This document shows, piece by piece, positions 1 to 7,081 of a DNA stretch of 17,574 nucleotides. A program made the translations under genes and the position numbers. This stretch comes from an uncultured Clostridia bacterium. Its GTDB lineage: Bacteria; Bacillota; Clostridia; Peptostreptococcales; Acidaminobacteraceae. The stretch is from positions 1 through 17,574 of the forward strand of contig CALFKA010000233.1 in NCBI GenBank assembly GCA_937880545.1, read 5' to 3'. Numbering within the stretch: the stretch's first letter is position 1; every line of letters starts with the position of its first letter. Below the pieces are notes generated by a model. That model worked only from the letters and a program-made list of their open reading frames with translations. It searched no databases and was not told the DNA's origin.

Positions 1-48
1 TACGAGATCGTGATGTGACTGGAGTTCAGACGTGTGCTCTTCCGATCT
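1..48 (+). other. Untrimmed Illumina index-primer/adapter sequence (not genomic)
   Basis: Bases 1-8 match the end of the P7 flow-cell primer (TACGAGAT), 9-14 (CGTGAT) are a 6-nt index equal to the reverse complement of ATCACG, and 15-48 match the TruSeq/NEBNext read-2 primer that ends in GCTCTTCCGATCT. The reading frame across it encodes the tell-tale adapter peptide GVQTCALPI. The orientation is that of a primer reading into an insert, so genomic sequence starts at 49. This is a library artefact left at the contig end. Confidence 0.97.
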
Positions 49-233
49 GTAGCGCAGCGAAATTTCTCGATAGCTTGAAGGAGGAATTCGAAGTGGCGAG
101 ATCATTTAATCGACGCGTCGATGTGCTTATTGTCGGAAGTCGTCACCTGAATTTTGAAGGGGTTCTGCGAGAAGCAATACGCTATCGACAAACAAATAAA
201 AATTTCCGGATTTTTCTACAACCTGAAGAGTGA
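49..233 (+). CDS. C-terminal fragment of an unrecognised protein (5' truncated by contig end)
   Basis: An open frame enters from the contig edge and ends in TGA at 231-233, giving about 61 genuine residues. The upstream codons of the same frame are adapter sequence, so the apparent GTG start at 15 is false. The visible part is charged and helical (KFLDSLKEEFEVARSFNRR), followed by a beta-alpha-beta-like stretch (VDVLIVGSRHLNFEGVLREA) and a short C-terminal strand. I do not recognise a family and see no catalytic motif. The next gene on this strand, feoA, has its own promoter beginning 19 bases after the stop, so operon membership is doubtful. Confidence 0.55.
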
Positions 234-251
234 TTTTCCCGCTCAAAACTA

Positions 252-280
252 TTGACGCAGTAAATGAGTTAGTTTACACT
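252..280 (+). promoter_or_regulatory. Probable sigma-A-type promoter of the feo operon
   Basis: TTGACG at 252-257 and TACACT at 275-280 are separated by 17 bp. The -35 box matches the consensus at 5 of 6 positions and the -10 box at 4 of 6. The start of transcription would fall near 287, between two inverted repeats, with a good Shine-Dalgarno (GGAAGGAG, 311-318) ahead of the feoA GTG. The -10 lies inside the first inverted repeat, as expected for a repressed promoter. Confidence 0.6.
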
Positions 281-284
281 ATCC
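267..284 (+). promoter_or_regulatory. Candidate metalloregulator operator 1 (imperfect inverted repeat)
   Basis: AGTTAG at 267-272, six bases, then CTATCC at 279-284. The inner arms GTTAG/CTATC match at four of five positions. It overlaps the -10 box of the feo promoter. It shares its first ten bases with the repeat at 291-308, centred 24 bp downstream. The GTTAG/CTAAC half-sites resemble those of DtxR/IdeR boxes, but the spacing differs from the classical 19-bp box, so the regulator is inferred. Confidence 0.45.
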
Positions 285-290
285 TTAAGA

Positions 291-308
291 AGTTAGTTTA
301 TCCTAACT
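291..308 (+). promoter_or_regulatory. Candidate metalloregulator operator 2 (perfect inverted repeat)
   Basis: AGTTAG at 291-296, a six-base spacer, and CTAACT at 303-308 form a perfect 6-bp inverted repeat. It lies just downstream of the predicted transcription start and 15 bases ahead of the feoA start codon. A matching element (GTTAG-N6-CTAAC) lies before feoB, so this is probably a binding site of the iron-sensing repressor of the operon. Which family binds it is inference. Confidence 0.55.
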
Positions 309-323
309 GCGGAAGGAGTACTC

Positions 324-548
324 GTGCCACTGACGCTTGCTAATATCGGGGAAACCGTACATATTACTAAAATTAATGGAAGGGATAGAATCGTCAAGCA
401 CCTGATGGGGCTTGGCTTTGTGCCGCACACTTGCGTCAGTGTACTCTCATATCAAAATGGAAGCCTCATCGTACAGTTGCGAGACACTCGCGTTGCCATC
501 GATGAGAATCTTGCTAACCGCATTCAAGTATCCGGAGACAACAGATGA
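324..548 (+). CDS. feoA: FeoA-family ferrous iron transport protein (first copy)
   Basis: This 74-residue cytoplasmic protein fits the FeoA family of small SH3-fold proteins that assist the FeoB transporter. The family pattern is visible: an N-terminal LANIGETVHITKI strand, the RIVKHLMGLGFVPHTCVSVL core (in other FeoA proteins a R..LxxLGhxPG-like turn), and the C-terminal strand with VAIDENLANRIQV. The start is GTG at 324, set by GGAAGGAG at 311-318. Its stop overlaps the start of the second feoA copy (ATGA, 545-548), so the two are translationally coupled. It is the more divergent of the two copies. It is probably induced on iron limitation through the inverted repeats in its promoter, which is an inference. 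Confidence 0.85.
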   Translation: MPLTLANIGETVHITKINGRDRIVKHLMGLGFVPHTCVSVLSYQNGSLIVQLRDTRVAIDENLANRIQVSGDNR

Positions 549-766
549 AGACATTAAAAGACGTGCGTGTCGGTCAAACAGTGGAAGTTAAGAAGATCCA
601 CGGCAGCGGACCGCTAAAACGAAGAATTATGGACATGGGCATTACAAAAGGCGTCAGTATCCATGTGCGTAAATTTGCTCCTTTGGGAGATCCCATGGAG
701 ATCAATATCCGAGGCTATGAGCTTAGCCTGAGGAAGAATGACGCAGCCTGTATTGAAATCGTTTAA
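545..766 (+). CDS. feoA: FeoA-family ferrous iron transport protein (second copy)
   Basis: This 73-residue FeoA paralogue has the canonical layout: LKDVRVGQTVEVKKIHGSG, then the LKRRIMDMGITKGVSIHV core and the APLGDPMEINIRGYELSLRKNDA segment, in which the PLGDP.EI..RGY.LSLR signature is typical of FeoA. Members are cytoplasmic SH3-fold partners of FeoB and are thought to tune its GTPase or complex assembly. It starts in an ATGA overlap with the preceding feoA and ends 42 bp before feoB. Tandem feoA genes ahead of feoB are common in clostridial genomes. The two copies differ clearly in sequence, which argues against a recent duplication. Confidence 0.92.
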   Translation: MKTLKDVRVGQTVEVKKIHGSGPLKRRIMDMGITKGVSIHVRKFAPLGDPMEINIRGYELSLRKNDAACIEIV

Positions 767-782
767 TTTTTTTACTACATAG

Positions 783-798
783 GTTAGTCGCAACTAAC
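783..798 (+). promoter_or_regulatory. Candidate operator 3 between feoA and feoB
   Basis: GTTAG at 783-787, six bases, and CTAAC at 794-798 repeat the arrangement seen in the feoA promoter. A weak promoter-like pair lies upstream (TTGAAA at 753-758, 17 bp, TACATA at 776-781), and the feoB ribosome site GAGGTGAT follows at 801-808. The element may therefore control an internal feoB promoter, or act as a roadblock. The promoter part is weak; the repeat itself is clear. Confidence 0.5.
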
Positions 799-808
799 GC
801 GAGGTGAT

Positions 809-3055
809 ATGACTCTACGAATTGCGCTGGCTGGGAATCCCAACAGCGGTAAAACCACACTCTTTAATTCTCTGACAGGCTCGGCACAGTACGTAGGTAA
901 CTGGCCGGGCGTTACTGTTGAGCGCAAAGAAGGTCCTTTGAAAGGGAAGAAGCATGTCCTCATCCAGGATCTTCCCGGTATCTACTCCCTCTCTCCTTAC
1001 ACACAGGAAGAGATTGTTGCGAGGAACTATCTCGTTCACGACAGACCCGATGTCATAATAAACATTGTCGATGGAACCAATCTTGAGAGAAACCTTTACC
1101 TGACCACTCAGCTTCTTGAACTAGGTCTTCCGGTACTGGTCGCCATCAACATGATGGACCTGGTGCGCAAACGAGGCGACAAGATCTCTGCCCAGAAACT
1201 CGCCCAGGGTCTTGGTTGCCCCGTCTATGAGATCAGCGCCCTAAAAGATGAAGGCTCCTTTGAGCTGGCTGATCACGCGATCGACCTGGCCTTGACCGGT
1301 AAACTTCCCAATAATCCTCAGATCTACCAAGGAGAAATAGAAGACGTCTTTAAAGAACTTAAAGACCTTTTGAAACCCCACTTAGAGAAAGAAATCCTTC
1401 CCTGGGGAGCCACCAAGCTCTTTGAGTTTGACGAAGTCTTTTTAGAAGACACCCCCTTGCCGGAAGAACTGCTCATTGAAGCGCAGGAGATCGTAGAAGA
1501 ACTGGAAACATCGCAAGATGACGATGCGCAGAGCCTAATCACCAGCGCCAGATACTCATTTATTACCGAGCTAACAAGTCGTTCAGTGGAGCGCTCGGGC
1601 TCTCAGCATGCCTTGTCGCTCTCGGACAAGATCGACTCTGTCCTCACCCATCCGATCTATGCACTTCCGATTTTTGCACTGGTTATGTTCCTCGTGTACT
1701 TCGTCAGTGTGACAAGCGTGGGGGCTTTGGTGACCGACTTTACGAATGAAACCCTCTTTGGAGAATGGATCGTCCCTTGGACTGAAAATACACTGAAAAG
1801 TCTGGCGGTAGCCCCCTGGCTGATCTCCCTGATCAGTCACGGCATCATCGGCGGGGCCGGATCTGTCCTCGGCTTTGTTCCCCAGATGTTTATCCTCTTC
1901 CTGATGCTCTCCTTCCTTGAGGACTGCGGTTATATGGCACGTATCGCTTTCATTCTGGACCGTATTTTCCGAAGATTCGGGCTTTCCGGAAAGAGCTTCA
2001 TCCCCATGCTTATCGGCTCCGGCTGCTCCGTTCCCGGCATCATGGCCAGCCGTACAATTGAGCAGGAAAGTGACCGCCGCCTGACCATTATGACCACTTC
2101 TTTCATCCCCTGCGGAGCAAAGATGCCGATCATTGCGCTCATCTCCGGCGCCCTCTTTGGAGGAGCTTGGTGGGTGGCTCCGCTTGCCTATTTCATTGGC
2201 GTAGGCGCAGTGATGATCTCCGGCATCCTGTTGAAAAAGTTTAATGCGTTCCGTGGAGACCCTTCTCCCTTCGTGCTCGAACTTCCTTCCTACCATATGC
2301 CTACTGCGAAGAATATCTGGAATTCGACCTGGGACCGAGGATTTAGCTTTGTCAAAAGAGCGAGTACCGTCATTCTTCTGACCTCAGTCGTTTTATGGTT
2401 CTTTCAAGGCTTTGGGAGAGTCGACGGCGTCATCGGAATGGTAGAGGATAATCGTCAATCTTTACTCGCCGCCCTCGGTAGAGTCATTGCTCCTGCCTTC
2501 TCCCCTCTGGGTTTTGGCAATTGGCAGGCGACCGTCGGCACATTTACCGGGCTTCTTGCAAAAGAGAATGTCGTTGGCACCCTTGGTGTCCTCTATGGAT
2601 TCGGGGAAGTAACGGAGACAGGGGCTGAATACTGGAGCCGTTTCGCCGGAGACTTTACAACCCTGTCAGCTTTCTCTTTCCTCACCTTCAATCTCCTCTG
2701 CGCCCCCTGTTTTGCTGCCATAGGGACGATCCGAAAAGAAATGAACAGTGGAGGCTGGACCTTCTTTGCCATCCTCTATATGACAGCTTTTGCCTACCTT
2801 GTCTCACTGAGTATCTTCCAGCTTGGCAGCTGGGCACAGGGAGGAACCTTTACCTTCTGGACAGGAGCAGCGGTAGCCGCTGTCGTGCTCCTTGTGTACC
2901 TGCTCATCCGCAAACCCTCCCCTGAGACGACTCCCATGAAAGAGAGAAATAGACGCTATGCTCGAAAACATATTGCCCAACCTTCCGACTGTGCTGATTG
3001 CCCTCGTGGTCCTCGCGCTCGTCGCAGGCATCGCCAGAAAAATCTACAAAGATAA
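809..3055 (+). CDS. feoB: Ferrous iron transport protein B (GTPase-coupled Fe2+ permease)
   Basis: FeoB imports Fe2+ across the cytoplasmic membrane. This copy has 748 residues, normal for the family. The N-terminal G domain shows G1 GNPNSGKT (9-16), GVTVE (about 34-38), G3 DLPG (54-57) and G4 NMMD (114-117), followed by a helical spacer domain to about residue 270. The membrane part contains the paired gate motifs: PCGAKMPI at 434-441 and CAPC at 631-634, the latter followed by FAAIGTIRKE. The start ATG is preceded by GAGGTGAT. The last 32 residues, after the final membrane helix, are translated from DNA that also encodes the next gene in another frame; they are Arg-rich and contain DCADC. 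This tail is probably a product of overlap rather than a conserved domain. Confidence 0.97.
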   Translation: MTLRIALAGNPNSGKTTLFNSLTGSAQYVGNWPGVTVERKEGPLKGKKHVLIQDLPGIYSLSPYTQEEIVARNYLVHDRPDVIINIVDGTNLERNLYLTTQLLELGLPVLVAINMMDLVRKRGDKISAQKLAQGLGCPVYEISALKDEGSFELADHAIDLALTGKLPNNPQIYQGEIEDVFKELKDLLKPHLEKEILPWGATKLFEFDEVFLEDTPLPEELLIEAQEIVEELETSQDDDAQSLITSARYSFITELTSRSVERSGSQHALSLSDKIDSVLTHPIYALPIFALVMFLVYFVSVTSVGALVTDFTNETLFGEWIVPWTENTLKSLAVAPWLISLISHGIIGGAGSVLGFVPQMFILFLMLSFLEDCGYMARIAFILDRIFRRFGLSGKSFIPMLIGSGCSVPGIMASRTIEQESDRRLTIMTTSFIPCGAKMPIIALISGALFGGAWWVAPLAYFIGVGAVMISGILLKKFNAFRGDPSPFVLELPSYHMPTAKNIWNSTWDRGFSFVKRASTVILLTSVVLWFFQGFGRVDGVIGMVEDNRQSLLAALGRVIAPAFSPLGFGNWQATVGTFTGLLAKENVVGTLGVLYGFGEVTETGAEYWSRFAGDFTTLSAFSFLTFNLLCAPCFAAIGTIRKEMNSGGWTFFAILYMTAFAYLVSLSIFQLGSWAQGGTFTFWTGAAVAAVVLLVYLLIRKPSPETTPMKERNRRYARKHIAQPSDCADCPRGPRARRRHRQKNLQR

Positions 3056-3155
3056 AAAAGAGGGCCGCAACAGCTGTGTGGGATGTACGGGTTGCCAGGA
3101 TCCTACACGCTGCAGCGACCAGGTCTGCACCATAGAAAAAAGAGTAAACCGATGA
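2958..3155 (+). CDS. FeoB-associated Cys-rich membrane protein
   Basis: This 65-residue protein has one N-terminal membrane helix (about 8-27, PNLPTVLIALVVLALVAGIA), a short basic linker, then a Cys cluster with cysteines at 40, 43, 46, 52 and 57 (CVGCTGC core). Small proteins of this plan follow feoB in many Bacillota and are annotated as FeoB-associated Cys-rich membrane proteins; their exact role in iron uptake is not settled. It starts at an ATG inside feoB and overlaps that gene by 98 bp in a different frame, an unusually long overlap. Only a weak ribosome site (GAGAG) is visible upstream, so translation may depend on ribosomes finishing feoB. Its stop codon lies within the loop of the downstream terminator. 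Confidence 0.85.
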   Translation: MLENILPNLPTVLIALVVLALVAGIARKIYKDKKEGRNSCVGCTGCQDPTRCSDQVCTIEKRVNR

Positions 3156-3174
3156 TGTTTACTCTTATCTTTTT
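3135..3174. terminator. Bidirectional intrinsic terminator between feo operon and ppi
   Basis: AGAGTAAAC (3141-3149) and GTTTACTCT (3157-3165) form a perfect 9-bp stem with a 7-base loop. On the plus strand it is followed by TATCTTTTT; on the minus strand the stem is followed by a run of T (complement of 3135-3140). It can therefore end both the feo transcript and the convergent transcript through the cyclophilin gene. The loop contains the stop codon of the Cys-rich protein gene. Confidence 0.85.
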
Positions 3175-3194
3175 CTGAAACTGTCTTACCGTTT

Positions 3195-3680
3195 CTACTC
3201 TTCGATGACGACAACTTCTTTCATGATCACCGGGGTACGGGGACGGTCCATCGGACCTGTCTCTACCTTAGCAAGCTGATCGACAATCTCGAGTCCCTCG
3301 GTTACTCTGCCAAAAGCAGCATATGCTCCATCGAGGTGAGGAGATGTCTTATGCATGATGAAGAACTGGCTTCCCGCCGAGTCGGGGTGCATGGCTCTGG
3401 CCATGGAGAGAACGCCCGGTTCGTGCTTGAGATCATTCTCTACACCATTTTGTCGAAACTCTCCCTTAATCTGCCAGCCGGGTCCGCCGGTGCCTGTCCC
3501 TTCCGGACAGCCTCCCTGAATCATAAAGCCTTCAATGATGCGGTGAAAGCCGAGACCGTTGTAAAAACCACTTTTGACGAGCTTAAGAAAGTTTTCGACG
3601 GTGATCGGAGCTTTCTCTGGATAGAGTTCTGCTTCCATCATCCGTCCATCTTCCAGGACGATACGTACTTTCGGGTTCAT
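3195..3680 (-). CDS. Cyclophilin-type peptidyl-prolyl cis-trans isomerase
   Basis: The 161-residue cytoplasmic cyclophilin catalyses cis-trans isomerisation of Xaa-Pro bonds. It shows FHRIIEGFMIQGG (catalytic Arg47, Phe52, Gln55), GVLSMARAMHPDSAGSQFFIM (90-109) and HLDGAYAAFGRV (115-126). The position corresponding to human cyclophilin A Trp121 is His115, as in many bacterial cyclophilins that bind cyclosporin poorly (family knowledge). There is no signal peptide. The start ATG has GGAGG four bases upstream, and the gene begins one base after the Nudix stop, so it is the last gene of the tig-clp-lon operon. It is the second prolyl isomerase of that operon, trigger factor being the first. Confidence 0.95.
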   Translation of the reverse strand: MNPKVRIVLEDGRMMEAELYPEKAPITVENFLKLVKSGFYNGLGFHRIIEGFMIQGGCPEGTGTGGPGWQIKGEFRQNGVENDLKHEPGVLSMARAMHPDSAGSQFFIMHKTSPHLDGAYAAFGRVTEGLEIVDQLAKVETGPMDRPRTPVIMKEVVVIEE

Positions 3681-3681
3681 G

Positions 3682-4143
3682 TTACCTCCAGGTGACTGTG
3701 TATTCTTTTAGTCTTCCATTAATATAGGGAAAGATTGCCTGAAAAGAGCGTTTCCCTTCCAGTACCCAGGGAAGGAAGATGCGGTCACCCTCCCACTGGG
3801 GCAGTTGATCAATTCTATCCGTGGAAATCCAGTGCAGAAAGCCTTCTTCGTTCTCCCTGAGTTTCCCTGAAAACTGATCTATCCGGTAAATATAGCAGTA
3901 GATGTCCTCGCCGTTACTGAACTCGGGAAAGTCGATTTCTCCCATCAAGGTGAAGCTTTCTACCTGTAGCCCTGTTTCTTCCAGCACCTCTCTGATCATA
4001 CATTCTTCCGGTGTCTCATCGGCAAGGAATTTTCCCCCGGGAACGACGAACTTTCCCTTGTGAATGTCCTTTTCCCGTTTACTTCTTTCGAGAAAGAGGA
4101 CATGGTTGTTCTTTACAATGTAGGCAAGCGTTGTCTTAATCAC
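3682..4143 (-). CDS. Nudix hydrolase (MutT-like nucleoside triphosphate pyrophosphohydrolase)
   Basis: A perfect Nudix box (GX5EX7REUXEEXGU) spans residues 37-59, from GKFLADE to REVLEETGL, with the catalytic glutamates at 52, 55 and 56. The family hydrolyses nucleoside diphosphates linked to another moiety; the MutT/NUDT1-like N-terminus (TTLAYIVKNNHVLFLERS) suggests an (oxo)-dNTP or nucleotide substrate, but the substrate is not certain. I place the start at GTG 4141-4143, because GGAG lies seven bases upstream and the N-terminus then fits the family (153 residues). A longer in-frame start at 4200 would add 19 low-complexity residues encoded inside ysxC. It overlaps ysxC by 8 nt and precedes ppi by one base. 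Confidence 0.88.
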   Translation of the reverse strand: MIKTTLAYIVKNNHVLFLERSKREKDIHKGKFVVPGGKFLADETPEECMIREVLEETGLQVESFTLMGEIDFPEFSNGEDIYCYIYRIDQFSGKLRENEEGFLHWISTDRIDQLPQWEGDRIFLPWVLEGKRSFQAIFPYINGRLKEYTVTWR

Positions 4144-4756
4144 GCTGGCGCTCCACGAAGATGTCGAGCCCTTCTTCTTGAAAGATCCCGTTGATCGCAT
4201 CCCATAGAGGATATTTGCCTCTTAGGCGCAGGGTGCTGGTCGCAACGAAAGGAACACCTTGGAGCTCTGCCACATCCTGATAGGCGCGCAGGCTCTTTTG
4301 AAGCTGGGACTGATTGAGTTTGTCGGTCTTCGTAAGCACGACAATGGGGTGTCGCTGGGTCTCTTTAATGAGACGGGCCATCTGAATGTCGATGTCCTGA
4401 GGGCTTCTGCGCACATCGACGAGCAGTAGAGTGGCCAGCAGATTTTTGCGCGAGAGCAGGTACTCCTCCATCAGAGGTGCCCAGGATTCACGCATGGCTT
4501 TGGAAACTTTAGCGTAGCCATAGCCCGGTAAGTCTGCAAAACGGAACGCACCATTGATCTCATAGAAATTAATGGTGCGGGTCTTTCCGGGCGTAGAAGA
4601 AGTTCGGGCGAAGTTTCTTCGCCCGAGCATCAGATTGATGAGTGAGCTTTTTCCTACATTGCTGCGTCCTGCAAAAGCAATCTCCGGCATATCTTCCGGC
4701 GGAAACTGCTCAGCACGACCTGCGCTGATACGCAGAGACAACTCTTTTATCTTCAT
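4136..4756 (-). CDS. ysxC: Ribosome biogenesis GTPase YsxC/EngB
   Basis: YsxC (EngB, YihA) is a small TRAFAC GTPase needed for late assembly of the 50S ribosomal subunit. The 206 residues contain G1 GRSNVGKS (30-37), the G2 threonine in SSTPGKT (53-59), G3 DLPGYGYA (75-82), G4 TKTDK (142-146) and a G5-like ATSTL. The start ATG overlaps the lon stop as ATGA (4753-4756). Lon followed by ysxC is a conserved pair in Bacillota. The C-terminal eight bases overlap the Nudix start. Confidence 0.96.
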   Translation of the reverse strand: MKIKELSLRISAGRAEQFPPEDMPEIAFAGRSNVGKSSLINLMLGRRNFARTSSTPGKTRTINFYEINGAFRFADLPGYGYAKVSKAMRESWAPLMEEYLLSRKNLLATLLLVDVRRSPQDIDIQMARLIKETQRHPIVVLTKTDKLNQSQLQKSLRAYQDVAELQGVPFVATSTLRLRGKYPLWDAINGIFQEEGLDIFVERQRD

Positions 4757-7071
4757 TGGTCTACCAGAGACTCCCTGAGCACTTCGCCCATTTCTTTGAC
4801 GTATTCCACCGTGAGGCCTTTGACGACCTCCTGCGGGATCTCGCTGACGTCGCCTCGATTGGCATCCGGCACAAGTACCTTTTTAATACCATAGCGGTTG
4901 GCTGCCAGGAGTTTTTCTTTCAATCCTCCGATCGGAAGTACTCTGCCTCGAAGGGTGACCTCTCCCGTCATCGCAAGATCAGCATGAACCTTTTTCTGCG
5001 TAAATGCTGAAGCCATAGCAGTGGCCATTGTGATGCCTGCAGAAGGTCCATCTTTGGGAATCGCACCGGCAGGAACGTGGACATGGATGTCCGTATTCTT
5101 AAATGTCTCGTCTTCAATCCCTAAGTCTTCTGCAATGCTTCGGATATAGCTAAGTCCCGCCTCGGCTGATTCTTTCATCACTTCTCCGAGCTGACCTGTC
5201 AGTTTGAGCTTTCCGGAACCGCTCATCAGACTGACTTCAATATCCAGCGTGTCGCCTCCGACACTCGTCCAGGCGAGTCCTGTCGCCATACCCACGCGGT
5301 CTTCTTCTTCTCGCAGCGCGCGCTGGTACCTGGGCTGACCGAGGAGTCTGCTGACACCTTTTTTGGTGACGGAGTAACTCTTGCGGTCTTTTTCAACGAT
5401 AATAGTGGCGACCTTCCTCATGACCGTGGCGATCTTTCGCTCGAGCTCACGCACACCGGACTCCCGGGTGTGTTCCTCGATGATGTCACGCAGAGCGTCT
5501 CGGGAGATTTTGATCTCCACATCTTCAAGGCCGTTTTCTTTCTGCTGTTTGGGGATGAGATATCTTCTTGCAATCTCTTCTTTTTCAAACATCGTGTAGC
5601 CGGTCAGTTCAATGACTTCCATGCGGTCGAGGAGCGGACGCGGAATCGTCGCCGTCGTATTAGCGGTCGTCAGGAACATGACCTTGCTGAGGTCAAAGGG
5701 AACTTCCAGGTAGTGGTCGACAAAGCTCTTATTCTGTTCGGGGTCTAGAACTTCGAGAAGGGCGGAAGCCGGATCTCCCCGGAAGTCACTGGCGAGTTTA
5801 TCGATTTCATCGAACAGGAAGAGCGGATTTTTGGACTTGCTCTCCTTGATGAGTGTCATGATACGCCCGGGGATGGCACCCACGTAGGTGCGTCTGTGTC
5901 CTCGGATCTCTGCTTCATCTCGAACGCCGCCCAAACTCATGCGAATAAACTTACGGTTGACGCTTCGCGCAATGCTGGCAGCGATGGATGTCTTACCGAC
6001 GCCCGGAGGTCCAACGAGACATACGATCGGTCCTTTTAGGCTGTTCGTCAGCTTTCTTACCGCAAGATACTCAAGGACTCTCTCTTTGACGCGCTCCATC
6101 CCGTAGTGATCTTCATCGAGAATGACCCGCGCTTTCGTCAGGTCAATTTCTTCCTTCGTCTGCTTATTCCATGGCAGATCGAGAATCCATTCAATGTAGT
6201 TGAGAGTCACAGAAGCATCAGGGGAAGACGGATTCATGCGGGAGAGTTTTTTGATCTCCTTTTCCATCTTCTCGTGGATGTTCTTTTTAAGGCGCAGCTT
6301 TTTGAGTCTCTCCATTAATTTGTCGGCTTCCGAACGAGTGTCTTCGTCTTCGCCGAGTTCCTGCTGGATGACACGCATCTGCTCTCGCAGGAAATACTCT
6401 TTTTGCATCTTGTTGAGCTGCTCCTTGACTTTCTCGCCAAGGTCTCTCTCCATCTCCACAACTTCGATTTCGCGGATCAAAAGGGTGTGCAGCAGTCGCA
6501 GTCTCTTAATCAGGTCTTCTTCTTCGAGAAGTTCCTGTTTCTGCTCGATACTGATACCTAGCTGAGGAATGATGAGGTCGGCAAAGCGCACAATGTCTCC
6601 CATTCCGGTAATGGAGCCTGCCATTTCCTGCGGAATGCGGTTGGATATGGCTAGGTAGCGCTCAAAAGCATCGCGGACTCCGCGGGAGAGCGCTTCCAGC
6701 TCCACATCATTTTCATCGACAACTTCTGCCTCGTAGGGTTCTACGCTCACTTCAAAGTAGGGTTCATAGCGCACGATTTCCGTATAACGGGCACGCTGCT
6801 GGCCTTCGACGAGTACCCGGATATTGTCTCCGGGGAGCTTGAGCATCTGCTTGATCTTGGCGATCGTGCCTACCCGATAAAAATCATCTTCCAGTGGGTC
6901 TTCTACTTCCATTTCTTTTTGCGTGGTCAGGAAGATCTGCTGGTCGCGAAGCATGGCTTCTTCAAGCGCTTCAATAGACTTATCGCGGCCCACGTCGAAA
7001 TAGAGAACCATGTAAGGGAAAATGATGAGCCCCCGAAGAGGAATCAGAGGCAGTAATCTCTTGTTCTCCAT
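4753..7071 (-). CDS. lon: ATP-dependent protease La (LonA)
   Basis: LonA is a cytoplasmic hexameric AAA+ serine protease that degrades misfolded and short-lived regulatory proteins. The 772 residues show the N-terminal substrate domain (LLPLIPLRGLIIFPYMVL), Walker A GPPGVGKT (354-361), Walker B LFLFDEIDKL, and the proteolytic dyad: Ser677 in PKDGPSAGITM and Lys720 in GGLKEKLLAA. The length is usual for LonA, and there are no membrane segments, so it is not LonB. AAGGAG lies six bases before the ATG. It follows clpX after 10 bp and is coupled to ysxC. No CIRCE or CtsR-type site was seen nearby. Confidence 0.98.
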   Translation of the reverse strand: MENKRLLPLIPLRGLIIFPYMVLYFDVGRDKSIEALEEAMLRDQQIFLTTQKEMEVEDPLEDDFYRVGTIAKIKQMLKLPGDNIRVLVEGQQRARYTEIVRYEPYFEVSVEPYEAEVVDENDVELEALSRGVRDAFERYLAISNRIPQEMAGSITGMGDIVRFADLIIPQLGISIEQKQELLEEEDLIKRLRLLHTLLIREIEVVEMERDLGEKVKEQLNKMQKEYFLREQMRVIQQELGEDEDTRSEADKLMERLKKLRLKKNIHEKMEKEIKKLSRMNPSSPDASVTLNYIEWILDLPWNKQTKEEIDLTKARVILDEDHYGMERVKERVLEYLAVRKLTNSLKGPIVCLVGPPGVGKTSIAASIARSVNRKFIRMSLGGVRDEAEIRGHRRTYVGAIPGRIMTLIKESKSKNPLFLFDEIDKLASDFRGDPASALLEVLDPEQNKSFVDHYLEVPFDLSKVMFLTTANTTATIPRPLLDRMEVIELTGYTMFEKEEIARRYLIPKQQKENGLEDVEIKISRDALRDIIEEHTRESGVRELERKIATVMRKVATIIVEKDRKSYSVTKKGVSRLLGQPRYQRALREEEDRVGMATGLAWTSVGGDTLDIEVSLMSGSGKLKLTGQLGEVMKESAEAGLSYIRSIAEDLGIEDETFKNTDIHVHVPAGAIPKDGPSAGITMATAMASAFTQKKVHADLAMTGEVTLRGRVLPIGGLKEKLLAANRYGIKKVLVPDANRGDVSEIPQEVVKGLTVEYVKEMGEVLRESLVDQ

Positions 7072-7081
7072 ATCTTTCTCC

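Noticed and set aside
1583..2296. Long minus-strand open frame (237 codons) opposite feoB
   Set aside because: It is the complement of a strongly supported feoB coding frame, with no ribosome site and a composition typical of a shadow frame.
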